Assembly (NCBI GenBank): GCA_049889535.1
Contig: JBMHDF010000010.1
Location: 1 to 64,000, forward strand
Direction: 5' to 3'
DNA: 64,000 nt
Source of the DNA: JAYQKL01 sp049889535
GTDB taxonomy: Bacteria > Pseudomonadota > Alphaproteobacteria > RS24
Shown here one piece after another: positions 7,677-17,439 of the stretch. Under the pieces are notes generated by a model. That model did not search any database and was not told the origin of the DNA. It saw only the letters and a list, made by a program, of their open reading frames with translations. Position numbers and translations under genes: made by a program. Within the stretch, counting starts at the first letter, position 1. Each line of letters opens with the position of its first letter.

Positions 7677-8564
7677 TCACTTTTTGAGAAGGGTTTCCAT
7701 GATTTCGCGCAATGCCATATTGAGGCTATCATCATAAAGTGCATAGGCAAGATTGGCTTCCAAAAAACCAGCCTTATTGCCACAATCATAGCGCGTGCCG
7801 TCAAAATGAAACCCGTGCAGTGGAATTTGTCCAATCAAATCTGCCATGGCGTCTGTGATTTGTATTTCCCCGCCTGCGCCAATACGCGGCGAGTCCAATT
7901 GGTGCATAATCGCCGGATCAAAAATATAGCGACCAATAATAGCGAGATTTGACGGTGCATCTTCTGGCGCTGGTTTTTCAACTAGGCCATCAATGGCGAC
8001 AAGTCTGTCATTTTGTGCGGTGTGGTCAGCGCTGGGTTGAATAACGCCATAGCGATGGGTTTCTGATTCAGGTACTTCTTCAATGGCAACCAGATTGCCG
8101 CCTATTTCATGATAAATATCAACCATTTGTTTAAGGCAACCTATAGGGTGTTTCACCATATCATCAGGTAAAATGACAGCAAATGGCTCATCACCAACGT
8201 ATTCTTTGGCGCACCAAATGGCATGCCCCAACCCTAAAGGCTGGTCTTGATAGACCTCGTGTAGGGTCGCATTGTCTGGCAAGCCCGCCTGCAACAAGTC
8301 AAGTTCTTTGGATTTGCCGCGCTGGGTCAGCATGTCTGTATATTTTTGATGCGGCTGAAAATGTCTCATAATCGCGCTTTTTTCTGGCGCGGAAACAAAA
8401 ATAAACTCGGTAATGCCCGCTTCCACCGCTTCTTCAACAGCCCATTGAATGAGTGGTTTATCAACAATCGGGAGCAGTTCTTTTGGCACAGCCTTTGTTG
8501 CGGGCAAAAAACGCGTACCCATGCCCGCCACGGGAAAAACAATTTTTTTGAGTTTTTTTGTCAT
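7677..8564 (-). CDS. galU: UTP-glucose-1-phosphate uridylyltransferase
   Basis: 295 residues. It makes UDP-glucose from UTP and glucose-1-phosphate for envelope glycans and glycolipids. The nucleotide-binding start FPVAGMGTRFLPATKAVPKE (residues about 10-29) and the later KPAPEDAPSNLAIIGRYIF and FDGTRYDCGNKAGFLEA blocks are classic GalU. First gene of the minus-strand operon. UDP-glucose could also feed the Agt-like glycosyltransferase at 39340-40344. Confidence 0.96.
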   Translation of the reverse strand: MTKKLKKIVFPVAGMGTRFLPATKAVPKELLPIVDKPLIQWAVEEAVEAGITEFIFVSAPEKSAIMRHFQPHQKYTDMLTQRGKSKELDLLQAGLPDNATLHEVYQDQPLGLGHAIWCAKEYVGDEPFAVILPDDMVKHPIGCLKQMVDIYHEIGGNLVAIEEVPESETHRYGVIQPSADHTAQNDRLVAIDGLVEKPAPEDAPSNLAIIGRYIFDPAIMHQLDSPRIGAGGEIQITDAMADLIGQIPLHGFHFDGTRYDCGNKAGFLEANLAYALYDDSLNMALREIMETLLKK

Positions 8565-8620
8565 ATTTTGCTCAAATTTTAATGATATTAAAAAATCAAT
8601 TAAGGCTAAATTTACACATA

Positions 8621-8638
8621 TTTGGTGCTTTCACCAAA
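8621..8638. promoter_or_regulatory. perfect 7-bp inverted repeat between galU and mltB
   Basis: TTTGGTG and CACCAAA flank a CTTT loop in the AT-rich divergent region (8565-8695). It could be an operator shared by both genes. No T-run follows, so it is not a clear terminator. Confidence 0.35.
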
Positions 8639-8695
8639 ATGAAATTATTGGCACATAAACTTGGCGCAATCTCAGAATCCTTATAGGACATAAAT

Positions 8696-9886
8696 ATGAA
8701 AAAATTTTTACGTATATCTCTTTTAAGCCTTTTCTGTTCTGTCAGTTTTACTTTCAACACGCCACTGAGCGCTGAAACATTTGATAGCTGGCTTGAGAGT
8801 GTGCGCCAGGAGGCCGAAACCAAAGGAATTTCATCCGCGACCCTATCAAGCCTTGATGGCTTAACGCTTGATGAAGAAATATTGCGTTTGGCCAGTCACC
8901 AGCCTGAATATGTGCGTCCGCCTTGGGCTTATTTAGAAACCATGGTCTCGACAAAGCGTAAGCAAACCGGTTTGGAATTGCTGGCAACGCATCAAGATAT
9001 TTTCGCTGCCATTGAAACAAAATATCAAGTCGATAAAGAGCTGCTTGCGGCAATTTGGGGTATTGAAACCAATTTTGGCACCTATCAGGGCAAGAAGCAT
9101 ATTCTGCGGGCTTTGGCGACTTTGGGTCATCAAGGCGGGCGCCGCAAAGCATTTGGCCGGCAGCAATTATTGGCTGCTCTTGAGATTGTAGAGGCTGGTG
9201 ATATTACGAGTGAGAATATTTACGGCTCATGGGCTGGTGCGATGGGACAAACGCAGTTTATTCCAACCACTTATCTTGCTTATGCGGTTGATTTTGATGG
9301 TGATGGTCGTCGAGATGTGTGGCAAAGCAAAAAAGATGCGCTTGGATCGGCGGCCAATTATTTGGCTATTTCAGGTTGGGATATGTCCCAACGCTGGGGT
9401 TATGAGGTGACTTTGCCTGCAGGGTTTGATTATCGCCAAGCCGATTTGAAAAAAACAAAATCAATATCCGAGTGGCGCGCGTTAGGTGTGCGTGGTCTTA
9501 GCCTAAACTTGCCGAACACAGATGCAGAAGCAGCGGTATTTTTGCCTGCAGGCTATCGTGGTCCGGCTTTTTTAGTAACGCAAAATTTCCGTGCTATTTT
9601 GCGATATAACACAGCACCAGCCTATGCGCTGGCAGCGGGGATATTATCAGATTACTATAAAGGTTTGACAGGGGTGCAGACCCCATGGCCTATTGATGAA
9701 CGCCCGCTGCATCGTGCAGAGATAAAAGAATTGCAAACCAAACTTAATGGCGCTGGCTTTACTATTGGTAAAGTTGATGGGTTGTTGGGGCGGCGCACCA
9801 AAGCTGCCATTCGCGATTTTCAGGCCGCCAATGGTTTGGTGCCAGATGGCCATGCGACGCCAAGTCTTTTGTCTCTCTTGCCATAA
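8696..9886 (+). CDS. lytic murein transglycosylase, MltB family, with C-terminal peptidoglycan-binding domain
   Basis: 396 residues, exported by an N-terminal signal peptide (ISLLSLFCSVSFTF, cut near LSAE). It cleaves peptidoglycan glycan strands to form 1,6-anhydro ends. The catalytic Glu is probably Glu124 in IWGIETNFGTY. The downstream YGSWAGAMGQTQFIPTTYL block is the family signature. Residues about 330-396 form a PG_binding_1 domain (LQTKLNGAGF, DGLLGRRTKAAIRDFQ). There is no lipobox Cys, so it is likely soluble periplasmic. AGGA lies eight bases before the ATG. A strong terminator follows the stop. Confidence 0.93.
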   Translation: MKKFLRISLLSLFCSVSFTFNTPLSAETFDSWLESVRQEAETKGISSATLSSLDGLTLDEEILRLASHQPEYVRPPWAYLETMVSTKRKQTGLELLATHQDIFAAIETKYQVDKELLAAIWGIETNFGTYQGKKHILRALATLGHQGGRRKAFGRQQLLAALEIVEAGDITSENIYGSWAGAMGQTQFIPTTYLAYAVDFDGDGRRDVWQSKKDALGSAANYLAISGWDMSQRWGYEVTLPAGFDYRQADLKKTKSISEWRALGVRGLSLNLPNTDAEAAVFLPAGYRGPAFLVTQNFRAILRYNTAPAYALAAGILSDYYKGLTGVQTPWPIDERPLHRAEIKELQTKLNGAGFTIGKVDGLLGRRTKAAIRDFQAANGLVPDGHATPSLLSLLP

Positions 9887-9912
9887 AAAAACCCCGCTAG
9901 AGCGGGGTTTTT
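9887..9912. terminator. bidirectional intrinsic terminator
   Basis: ACCCCGCT and AGCGGGGT are separated by AG, with A-run before and T-run after. It serves both the transglycosylase gene (plus) and gltD (minus), which converge here. Confidence 0.95.
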
Positions 9913-9922
9913 CTTAAATTAT

Positions 9923-11341
9923 CTAACGCGGAAGGTTGGTTTTACCCATCAAGAATAAATCCACCTCGCGGGCGCATTGTCGCCCTTCGCGAATGGCCCA
10001 AACAACCAAAGACTGGCCGCGACGCATGTCACCACAGGCAAAGGTTTTATCGCGGCTGGCCTGGTAAGTCGCTGTATCGGCGGCAACATTGCCGCGCTGG
10101 TCAAGCTCTACACCGAGTTTTTCGATAAGGCCTTCATGGGTCGGGTGAACAAACCCCATAGCTAGCAAAACCAAATCAGCTGGCAGCTCGAACTCGGTGC
10201 CTTCTATGGCTTGCATTTTATCGTCCACTTTCACGCATTTAATGGCTTTCACATGATTGTCTTCGCCCACAACCTCGGTCGTCATGACAGAGAAATCGCG
10301 CGCCGCACCCTCTTCCTGCGAGGTCGAGGTCCGCATTTTCAGCGGCCAGTTCGGCCAGGTCATTTCTTTATTTTCTTTTTCAGGTGGCATTGGCATGATT
10401 TCTAATTGTGTCACCGACACCGCCCCCTGCCTGAAGCTCGTGCCAATGCAGTCAGATCCTGTATCACCACCGCCAATGACAATGACATTTTTATCGGTTG
10501 CGGTGATAGCGTCCACTTCACCGATTGGCTCTTGACCTACACGGCGATTTTGCTGCGGCAAAAACTCCATCGCAAAATGCACACCTTCAAGCTCGCGGCC
10601 ATTGACAGGTAAATCACGCGGCTTTTCTGAACCACCAGAAAGAATAACGGCGTCATATTCCTTATCCAAAGTTTCGACATCAATGTCTTGGCCAACATTT
10701 GTGTTGTAATGGAAAGTCACACCTTCTGCTTCCATTTGCTCTACGCGGCGGTCAATCAAATGCTTGCTCATTTTAAAGTCCGGAATACCATAGCGAAGCA
10801 AGCCGCCTGCCTTAGCGTTTTTCTCGAATAAATGCACATCATGTCCAGCACGCGCTAATTGTTGTGACGCGGCTAAACCTGCGGGGCCAGAGCCAATAAC
10901 CGCAATTTTCTTGCCAGTTTTTTCTGGATTAACCATAGGTTGTATCCAGCCTTCTTCCCAGCCTTTATCAACAATGGCACATTCAATTGACTTAATAGTG
11001 ACAGGTTGGTCAATCAGGTTCAGTGTGCAACTCGCCTCGCAAGGTGCAGGACAAATGCGGCCTGTAAATTCAGGGAAGTTATTGGTTGATTGTAAATTCT
11101 CAAGCGCTTGTTGCCACTCACCATGATAGGTCAAGTCGTTCCAATCTGGGATTTGGTTATTGACTGGACAGCCATTATGGCAATAAGGCACGCCGCAATC
11201 CATGCAGCGAGACGCTTGTTTATGAAGCTCATCATTCGATAGGGGAACGATAAATTCCTTGAAATGCTGAACCCGCTCTTCAGGGGCCGCATAAGTGCGG
11301 TCATGGCGTTCATGTTCCAAAAATCCAGTTGGTTTTCCCAT
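9923..11341 (-). CDS. gltD: glutamate synthase (NADPH) small subunit
   Basis: 472 residues. It supplies electrons from NADPH through FAD and Fe-S centres to GltB in the GOGAT reaction. The N-terminal Cys motifs (CMDCGVPYCHNGCPV and GRICPAPCEASCTL) ligate the 4Fe-4S clusters. The FAD motif VIGSGPAGLAASQ and the NADP motif VIGGGDTGSDC follow, and the C-terminus has ACGDMRRGQSLVVWAIREGR. It lies 12 bp after gltB and is clearly cotranscribed. Confidence 0.97.
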   Translation of the reverse strand: MGKPTGFLEHERHDRTYAAPEERVQHFKEFIVPLSNDELHKQASRCMDCGVPYCHNGCPVNNQIPDWNDLTYHGEWQQALENLQSTNNFPEFTGRICPAPCEASCTLNLIDQPVTIKSIECAIVDKGWEEGWIQPMVNPEKTGKKIAVIGSGPAGLAASQQLARAGHDVHLFEKNAKAGGLLRYGIPDFKMSKHLIDRRVEQMEAEGVTFHYNTNVGQDIDVETLDKEYDAVILSGGSEKPRDLPVNGRELEGVHFAMEFLPQQNRRVGQEPIGEVDAITATDKNVIVIGGGDTGSDCIGTSFRQGAVSVTQLEIMPMPPEKENKEMTWPNWPLKMRTSTSQEEGAARDFSVMTTEVVGEDNHVKAIKCVKVDDKMQAIEGTEFELPADLVLLAMGFVHPTHEGLIEKLGVELDQRGNVAADTATYQASRDKTFACGDMRRGQSLVVWAIREGRQCAREVDLFLMGKTNLPR

Positions 11342-11353
11342 CTCTTTCTCTCC

Positions 11354-14300
11354 CTATTCCCCAGCTACATGGCTGTCTTCGGCCTGCTGCGCAGCTTCCA
11401 TTTCATTTAAAGCCCGACGGAACTCTGTCGGCATCACTTTTTTGAATTTTGGTAACCAGCTATCCCAGTCGGCTAAAATGCTTTGCGCCTTTGCTGAATT
11501 GGTGTAGCGCGCATGATTTTCAATCAGCTTGAACAGACGTTCGGCATCATGCGTGGTCATCTTATCCTTTATAGAAGCCAACTCATTGGTCATTTCTGCC
11601 GGAATTTCCTCCAGCTCAACCATGGCCATATTACAGCGATTTTCAAAGCTGTTATCATCGTCCAAAACATAGGCTATGCCACCAGACATGCCGGCTGCAA
11701 AGTTACGGCCTGTTTCGCCTAACACAACCACAACACCACCTGTCATATATTCGCAGCAATGGTCGCCCGCGCCTTCAACCACGGCGATGGCGCCAGAGTT
11801 TCTAACGGCAAAACGCTCGCCAGCTACCCCACGGAAATAGCATTCGCCCTCAATCGCGCCGTAGAGGACCGTGTTCCCAACAATAATGCTTTTTTCTGGC
11901 ACAATGCCACTTTCAGCTGGTGGGTAAATGGCCAGTCGGCCACCAGATAAACCTTTGCCAACATAGTCATTGGCTTCGCCTTCAAGCTCGAAAGAAATAC
12001 CACGTGCCAAAAATGCGCCAAAACTTTGTCCGGCTGTACCATTAAGTTTGACTGAAATCGTATCCTCATTAAGCCCTGCATGGCCATGGCGTTTTGCGAG
12101 TTCACCTGAAAGCATGGTGCCTGCCGAGCGGTCAATATTGGTAATCTGCGTCTCGATTTGAACCGGTTTTTTGCTTTCCAATGCAGGCATGGCCTGTTCG
12201 ATTAATTTACGATCCAAAATATCATGAATCGGGTGGTCTTGATTGATGCAGCGATGAACGGCATCACCTTTGCTGTCTGGTTTTGCAAACAAGCGTGTAA
12301 AGTCCAGCCCTTTAGCTTTCCAGTGTTCAATCGCTTCTTTTGTGTCCAGCAAATCGGTTTGACCAATCAACTCATTCAGGGATTTAATGCCCATCTCGGC
12401 CATAATTTCTCTTGCCTCTTCTGCGACAAAGAAGAAATAATTAATCACATGCTCAGGCAGGCCAGTGAAGCGTTTGCGCAATTCTTCATTTTGCGTAGCA
12501 ATCCCAACTGGGCAAGTGTTGAGATGACATTTACGCATCATCACACAGCCAGCCGCAATCAATGGCGCGGTGGCAAAGCCAAATTCATCAGCCCCTAATA
12601 AAGCGCCAACAATCACATCGCGACCTGTACGCAATCCACCGTCAACCTGCACAGAAATGCGTGTGCGCAGGCCGTTAATCACGAGCGTTTGTTGGGTTTC
12701 AGCAAGTCCAATTTCCCAAGGGCTGCCCGCATGTTTAATCGAAGTCAGCGGGCTTGCGCCAGTTCCACCTTCAAAGCCTGAAATGGTCACATGGTCCGCA
12801 CGTGCCTTCGAAACCCCAGCCGCAACAGTCCCAACACCCACTTCAGAAACAAGTTTCACTGAGACATCAGCTTTCGGATTGGTGTTTTTCAGGTCGAAAA
12901 TTAACTGCGCCAAATCCTCAATTGAATAAATATCATGATGCGGTGGTGGCGAGATGAGTCCCACACCTGGCGTTGAGTGACGCACAGCGGCGATGCGCTG
13001 GTCTACTTTATGGCCAGGCAATTGCCCGCCTTCACCAGGCTTGGCGCCTTGCGCCATTTTGATTTGTATCATGTCTGAATTGGCTAAATATTCCGTCGTC
13101 ACACCAAACCGGCCTGAGGCGACTTGTTTGATTGCAGAACGGCGGCTTTCACCATTGCTGTCAGGCACAAAACGATGCGGCTCTTCCCCGCCTTCGCCCG
13201 TATTCGACTTACCGCCAATTTTATTCATGGCTAAGGCAAGTGTTTCATGTGCTTCGGCTGAAATTGAACCAAACGACATTGCCCCTGTAGCGAAGCGTTT
13301 GACAATCTCGCTGGCAGGCTCAACTTCATCAATCGAAATTGACTGACGCCCTGTTTCATCAGCTTTTTTAATACGAAATAAGCCGCGCAGGGTTAGCAAA
13401 TGTTCGTTTTGCTCATTCACCAGACGGGCATATTCTTTATATTGGTCTTGGCTATTGCCGCGGACAGCATGTTGCAATGTGCTGACAGTTTGCGCTGACC
13501 AAACATGGTCTTCACCGCGTGTTCGCACTGCATATTCGCCGCCCACTTCAAGTGTGTTGCGCAATATGGCCTTATCGCCAAAAGCATCTTGATGGCGGCG
13601 CACTGTTTCTTCCGCAATCTCAGCCAGGCCAACACCTTCAATTGTGGTCGCTGTGCCGGTGAAATAATCATCAACAAAATCTTGTGCCAGCCCAACTGCA
13701 TCGAAAATCTGCGCGCCACAATAAGATTGATAAGTCGAAATCCCCATTTTGGACATGACTTTGCGGATGCCTTTACCGGCAGCCTTAATGTAATGCTGCT
13801 CAATCTCATCAGCACTAAGGTTTTGCATAGCCTCATAATGCGGTTTCATTGTGTGCAGCGTGTCAAATGCCAGATAAGGGTTAATCGCTTCCGCCCCAAA
13901 GCCAGCAAGGCAGCAAAGGTGATGAATTTCACGCGCTTCACCCGTTTCGACAACCAGACCGACCAGTGTGCGCAGACCTTTGCGAATAAGATGATGATGC
14001 ACCGCGGCGGTGGCCAATAAAGCAGGTATGCCAATCCGGTCAGCATTAACCGCGCGGTCTGACAGAATGATAATGTTTTCGTGGTTCACAGTGATGGCTT
14101 TTTCGGCCTCATCGCATAATTCAGATAAACGCGCTGATAAACCAGCGGCGCCTTGCGCGGCGTCCCAGCACATATCAAGCGTGACCGCATGGAAATTATT
14201 ATCTGCAATTTGGCTGATACCCCGTATTTTTTCCAAATCTTGATTGGTCAAAATCGGTTGGTCTACTTCAAGGCGCTTATTGCTCGAGCTGCCCTCAAGG

Positions 14301-16036
14301 TTGAGCAAATTCGGACGCGGCCCGATAAATGACACGAGAGACATCACCAATTCCTCGCGAATTGGGTCAATAGGTGGGTTGGTCACTTGCGCAAATAATT
14401 GCTTGAAATACTGGTAAAGCAGCTTGGATTTGTCCGACAAGGCCGCGATAGGGGTATCTGTCCCCATGGACCCAATGCCTTCCTCTCCTTTTTCACCCAT
14501 AGGCGATAATAGGAATTTCAAATCTTCCTGCGTGTAGCCAAAAGCTTGTTGCAGGTCGAGAATATCAGCTTCGGTTAAAGCCGACGGGCTTTGCGCATTA
14601 GCTGGCAAATCTTTCAGTTTGATTTGAGCCTCATTCAGCCACTCCTGATAGGGGTGCGCATTAGCTAATTCTTCTTTAATCTCAGCGTCTTGAATAATGC
14701 GTCCTTGCTCAAGGTCAATCAGCAACATTTTGCCAGGCTGGAGCCGCCATTTTTCAATAATTTTTTCTTCGGGTGCTGGCAATACGCCCATTTCAGACGC
14801 CATCATCACGCGGTCATCACTGGTCACATAATAGCGTGCAGGGCGCAGGCCGTTTCGGTCTAATGTCGCGCCAATCTGGCGGCCATTGGTAAAGGCCACC
14901 GCTGCGGGCCCGTCCCAAGGCTCCATCAAGGCGGCATTATATTCATAAAAAGCGCGGCGTTTGGCATCCATTTGCGGATTGCCTGACCAAGCTTCTGGAA
15001 TCATCATCATCATGGCATGAGGCAGGGAATACCCGCTTTGCACCATCAGCTCTAAGGCATTGTCAAAACAGGCTGAGTCAGACTGGCCTTCTTCGATTAA
15101 CGGCCAGAGTTTTTCCAAATCATCGCCAAATAAATCAGAATTCAGCGCTTCGTGGCGCGCTGCCATCCAATTCACATTGCCGCGCACTGTGTTGATTTCG
15201 CCATTATGGCAAATCATCCGGAACGGTTGCGACAGGCTCCATGTTGGGAATGTATTGGTCGAAAAGCGTTGATGAACCAATGCCATCGCCGACACCATAT
15301 CTGCATCTTGCAGATCAAGGAAATATTTCCCGAGCTGAGAAGATAGCAACAGACCTTTATAGAGAACCGTATAAGAGCTCATGCTTGGGATATAGAAGAA
15401 ACCATCTGCTGCCTCGAGCGCCAGTTTTTCAACCTCAATTTCAATCCGACGGCGGATAACAAACAAATCACGCTCAAAACCTGCGCGGTCACGGTCTGTT
15501 TTGGTATTGGCAATAAAAATCTGCTTGGTGATTGGCTCGGTAGGAAAGATTGATTCCCCCAAATCAGAATTATCAACTGGTACAATGCGCCAACCCAAAG
15601 CTGAATGGCCTTCCTCAGCAATAATTTTTTCAGCCAAAGCTTCAATCGTTTGGCGGGCTTTGTCATCTGGCGGTAAAAAGAAAACACCCGCTGCATATTG
15701 CCCTTCTTCAGGCAGGGTGATGTTTTCCTGTGCTGTGACTTTACGGAAAAACGCGTCGGGTGTTTGTAGTAAAATACCAACCCCGTCACCCGCTTTTGGG
15801 TCAGCGCCAACGGCGCCACGATGTTCCAAATTATCCAGAATTTTTAAGCCGTCACTGACAATATCATGACTTTTGACATTTTTAATATGGGCAATAAAAC
15901 CAATGCCGCAGGCATCATGTTCGTTGCGCGGGTCATAAAGGCCTTGCTTTTCAGGCAGGCCACGCATTTTTAACCCCCGATAGGTTTTATCGGTGTGGTT
16001 TTTTTGTGTTGTTTGTTTTGTCATGCGTTCAGTCAT
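11354..16036 (-). CDS. gltB: glutamate synthase (NADPH) large subunit
   Basis: 1560 residues. It makes two glutamates from glutamine and 2-oxoglutarate and is the main ammonium assimilation route together with glutamine synthetase. The class II amidotransferase nucleophile is Cys43 (HDACGIGF), preceded by a propeptide that is normally removed. The central and FMN synthase domains follow, with the 3Fe-4S ligand block CVMMRKCHLNTCPVGIATQ, then the C-terminal beta-helix GXGXG domain (GGVVVVLGETGRNFAAGMSGG). Met5 is an alternative start. Followed by gltD. Confidence 0.97.
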   Translation of the reverse strand: MTERMTKQTTQKNHTDKTYRGLKMRGLPEKQGLYDPRNEHDACGIGFIAHIKNVKSHDIVSDGLKILDNLEHRGAVGADPKAGDGVGILLQTPDAFFRKVTAQENITLPEEGQYAAGVFFLPPDDKARQTIEALAEKIIAEEGHSALGWRIVPVDNSDLGESIFPTEPITKQIFIANTKTDRDRAGFERDLFVIRRRIEIEVEKLALEAADGFFYIPSMSSYTVLYKGLLLSSQLGKYFLDLQDADMVSAMALVHQRFSTNTFPTWSLSQPFRMICHNGEINTVRGNVNWMAARHEALNSDLFGDDLEKLWPLIEEGQSDSACFDNALELMVQSGYSLPHAMMMMIPEAWSGNPQMDAKRRAFYEYNAALMEPWDGPAAVAFTNGRQIGATLDRNGLRPARYYVTSDDRVMMASEMGVLPAPEEKIIEKWRLQPGKMLLIDLEQGRIIQDAEIKEELANAHPYQEWLNEAQIKLKDLPANAQSPSALTEADILDLQQAFGYTQEDLKFLLSPMGEKGEEGIGSMGTDTPIAALSDKSKLLYQYFKQLFAQVTNPPIDPIREELVMSLVSFIGPRPNLLNLEGSSSNKRLEVDQPILTNQDLEKIRGISQIADNNFHAVTLDMCWDAAQGAAGLSARLSELCDEAEKAITVNHENIIILSDRAVNADRIGIPALLATAAVHHHLIRKGLRTLVGLVVETGEAREIHHLCCLAGFGAEAINPYLAFDTLHTMKPHYEAMQNLSADEIEQHYIKAAGKGIRKVMSKMGISTYQSYCGAQIFDAVGLAQDFVDDYFTGTATTIEGVGLAEIAEETVRRHQDAFGDKAILRNTLEVGGEYAVRTRGEDHVWSAQTVSTLQHAVRGNSQDQYKEYARLVNEQNEHLLTLRGLFRIKKADETGRQSISIDEVEPASEIVKRFATGAMSFGSISAEAHETLALAMNKIGGKSNTGEGGEEPHRFVPDSNGESRRSAIKQVASGRFGVTTEYLANSDMIQIKMAQGAKPGEGGQLPGHKVDQRIAAVRHSTPGVGLISPPPHHDIYSIEDLAQLIFDLKNTNPKADVSVKLVSEVGVGTVAAGVSKARADHVTISGFEGGTGASPLTSIKHAGSPWEIGLAETQQTLVINGLRTRISVQVDGGLRTGRDVIVGALLGADEFGFATAPLIAAGCVMMRKCHLNTCPVGIATQNEELRKRFTGLPEHVINYFFFVAEEAREIMAEMGIKSLNELIGQTDLLDTKEAIEHWKAKGLDFTRLFAKPDSKGDAVHRCINQDHPIHDILDRKLIEQAMPALESKKPVQIETQITNIDRSAGTMLSGELAKRHGHAGLNEDTISVKLNGTAGQSFGAFLARGISFELEGEANDYVGKGLSGGRLAIYPPAESGIVPEKSIIVGNTVLYGAIEGECYFRGVAGERFAVRNSGAIAVVEGAGDHCCEYMTGGVVVVLGETGRNFAAGMSGGIAYVLDDDNSFENRCNMAMVELEEIPAEMTNELASIKDKMTTHDAERLFKLIENHARYTNSAKAQSILADWDSWLPKFKKVMPTEFRRALNEMEAAQQAEDSHVAGE

Positions 16037-16399
16037 ATTACTATCCGTTTACTTATCATCTATCGCCCTTACAACTGATATGAGAGGCAAGAAATTCGTT
16101 GTGAAAAGACCTGTTTTGTTGTGGATCTCTTCACCCAAAATGGTTTACATCTCAACGATTTTCAAAACGCAGAAAAGTTAGCGCTTCCCCATATCAATTG
16201 CATATATAACCTTTATCTAGGTCATATTGCAGGCATGTAAATATGCCAAAACTAGGTAAAAAATACAAGTTTTTATGTCAGCTATGTTGACCTAAAATTT
16301 ATATAATTAATTCAATGGGTTAGTTATTTTTTAAAAAAATACATAAAACGCGCCTTTTCGTCGCATTAGAGTCGCAGTGATTGGGCTTTGTTTTATGGT
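16037..16399. promoter_or_regulatory. 363-bp AT-rich intergenic region upstream of gltB
   Basis: No gene is visible. On the minus strand a possible sigma-70 promoter for gltB reads TTGGCA (16244-16249), a 17-bp gap, then TATGAC (16221-16226). A small inverted repeat GGCAT/ATGCC (16232-16247) overlaps the -35 and may be an operator, flanked by two CTAGGT/CTAGGTA direct repeats. Near 16330 there is a T-run next to an A-run without a GC stem. Promoter assignment is weak. Confidence 0.35.
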
Positions 16400-17404
16400 T
16401 TATGGAAGTTTTTTGACAAAATCGCCGATATCCTGAAGTGCCAAGCGCGCTTCTGGCAGCACCTCATGAAACATATGAAAAACATGAGGCATGCGGTAAA
16501 ACGTCTCTAGCCGTGTTTCCACTCCCGCTGCCTGTGCTTTATCCGCAAATCTGGTGGCATCATCAAAAAGAATTTCATCCGTGCCGACATGTATCAGCAA
16601 GGGCGGCAAATCTTTCAAATCAGCAAATAGCGGCGAAATATAAGGGTGGTCTGGTGGTGTATCAGCTGTGTAAAAAAGGCCCGCTTGTTTAACCATTGGT
16701 CCATAAAGCATATCTTCCATAGGCTCGCGCGTGACCACGGAATCACCACTGCCAGTTAAATCTGTCCATGGGGACAGTAAAACACCAGCCGCGGGCAGAG
16801 GTTTATTGTCATCGCGTAATTTTAACATCAAAGCTGCGCTCAAGCCGCCGCCCGCGCTATCACCCGCAATGATTATCTGACTGGGCGCGATATTGTCTGC
16901 CAGCAAGGCCTCATAGCAGGCCAGCGCATCTTCAAGAGCTGCTGGAAAAGGATGTTCGGGGGCGAGTCGATAATCCACAATCAGGGCGCGGGTATTGGTT
17001 GCTTTACAAAGCCCGCGCACCAGACCTCTATGTGAGGACGGCCCGCCAAAAACATACGCGCCGCCATGAAGATATAAAATGACTTTTTCACAATCTGGGG
17101 CGCCGCACCACTCGGCTTTCACCCCATTTATGGTGCTGGCTTTGGGGCGGCTTTTACTTTTAAAAAGAAATTTAGCCAACCCGCTTGTTTGGGTCAGACG
17201 CGCCCGCAGTTCTTCGGCAGGTAGCCCTTGCTTGAAAAGGCGTTTTATGGTGCGGCGCAGAATAAGTTTGACGATTCTTCCCTGCCAACTGAGTTTTTTA
17301 TTCATCTTTTTCAACTCATATTTGTTTATAAAAGTCGCCCCTGAGACCGAAGCCTCAGGGGCTGACGCGGATGGATGGGGGGAAGAAAGATCATGCCGCG
17401 CCAA
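16400..17404 (-). CDS. alpha/beta hydrolase, hormone-sensitive-lipase (HSL/arylesterase) family
   Basis: 334 residues. Probably a carboxylesterase acting on short or medium acyl esters. Oxyanion-hole motif YLHGGAYVFGG at about 112-122, nucleophile in GDSAGGG at about 180, then the acid (GTDEILFDDA) and His (MPHVFHMF). No signal peptide; the N-terminus is basic and Ser/Ala rich (PHPSASAPEAS), and the true start may be further in, at MNKKLSW. Substrate unknown. A second HSL-type gene lies at 58831-59784. Confidence 0.9.
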   Translation of the reverse strand: MARHDLSSPHPSASAPEASVSGATFINKYELKKMNKKLSWQGRIVKLILRRTIKRLFKQGLPAEELRARLTQTSGLAKFLFKSKSRPKASTINGVKAEWCGAPDCEKVILYLHGGAYVFGGPSSHRGLVRGLCKATNTRALIVDYRLAPEHPFPAALEDALACYEALLADNIAPSQIIIAGDSAGGGLSAALMLKLRDDNKPLPAAGVLLSPWTDLTGSGDSVVTREPMEDMLYGPMVKQAGLFYTADTPPDHPYISPLFADLKDLPPLLIHVGTDEILFDDATRFADKAQAAGVETRLETFYRMPHVFHMFHEVLPEARLALQDIGDFVKKLP

Positions 17405-17439
17405 GCAGGAAAACCTGCACTTTATGTATATCGCTGTTC

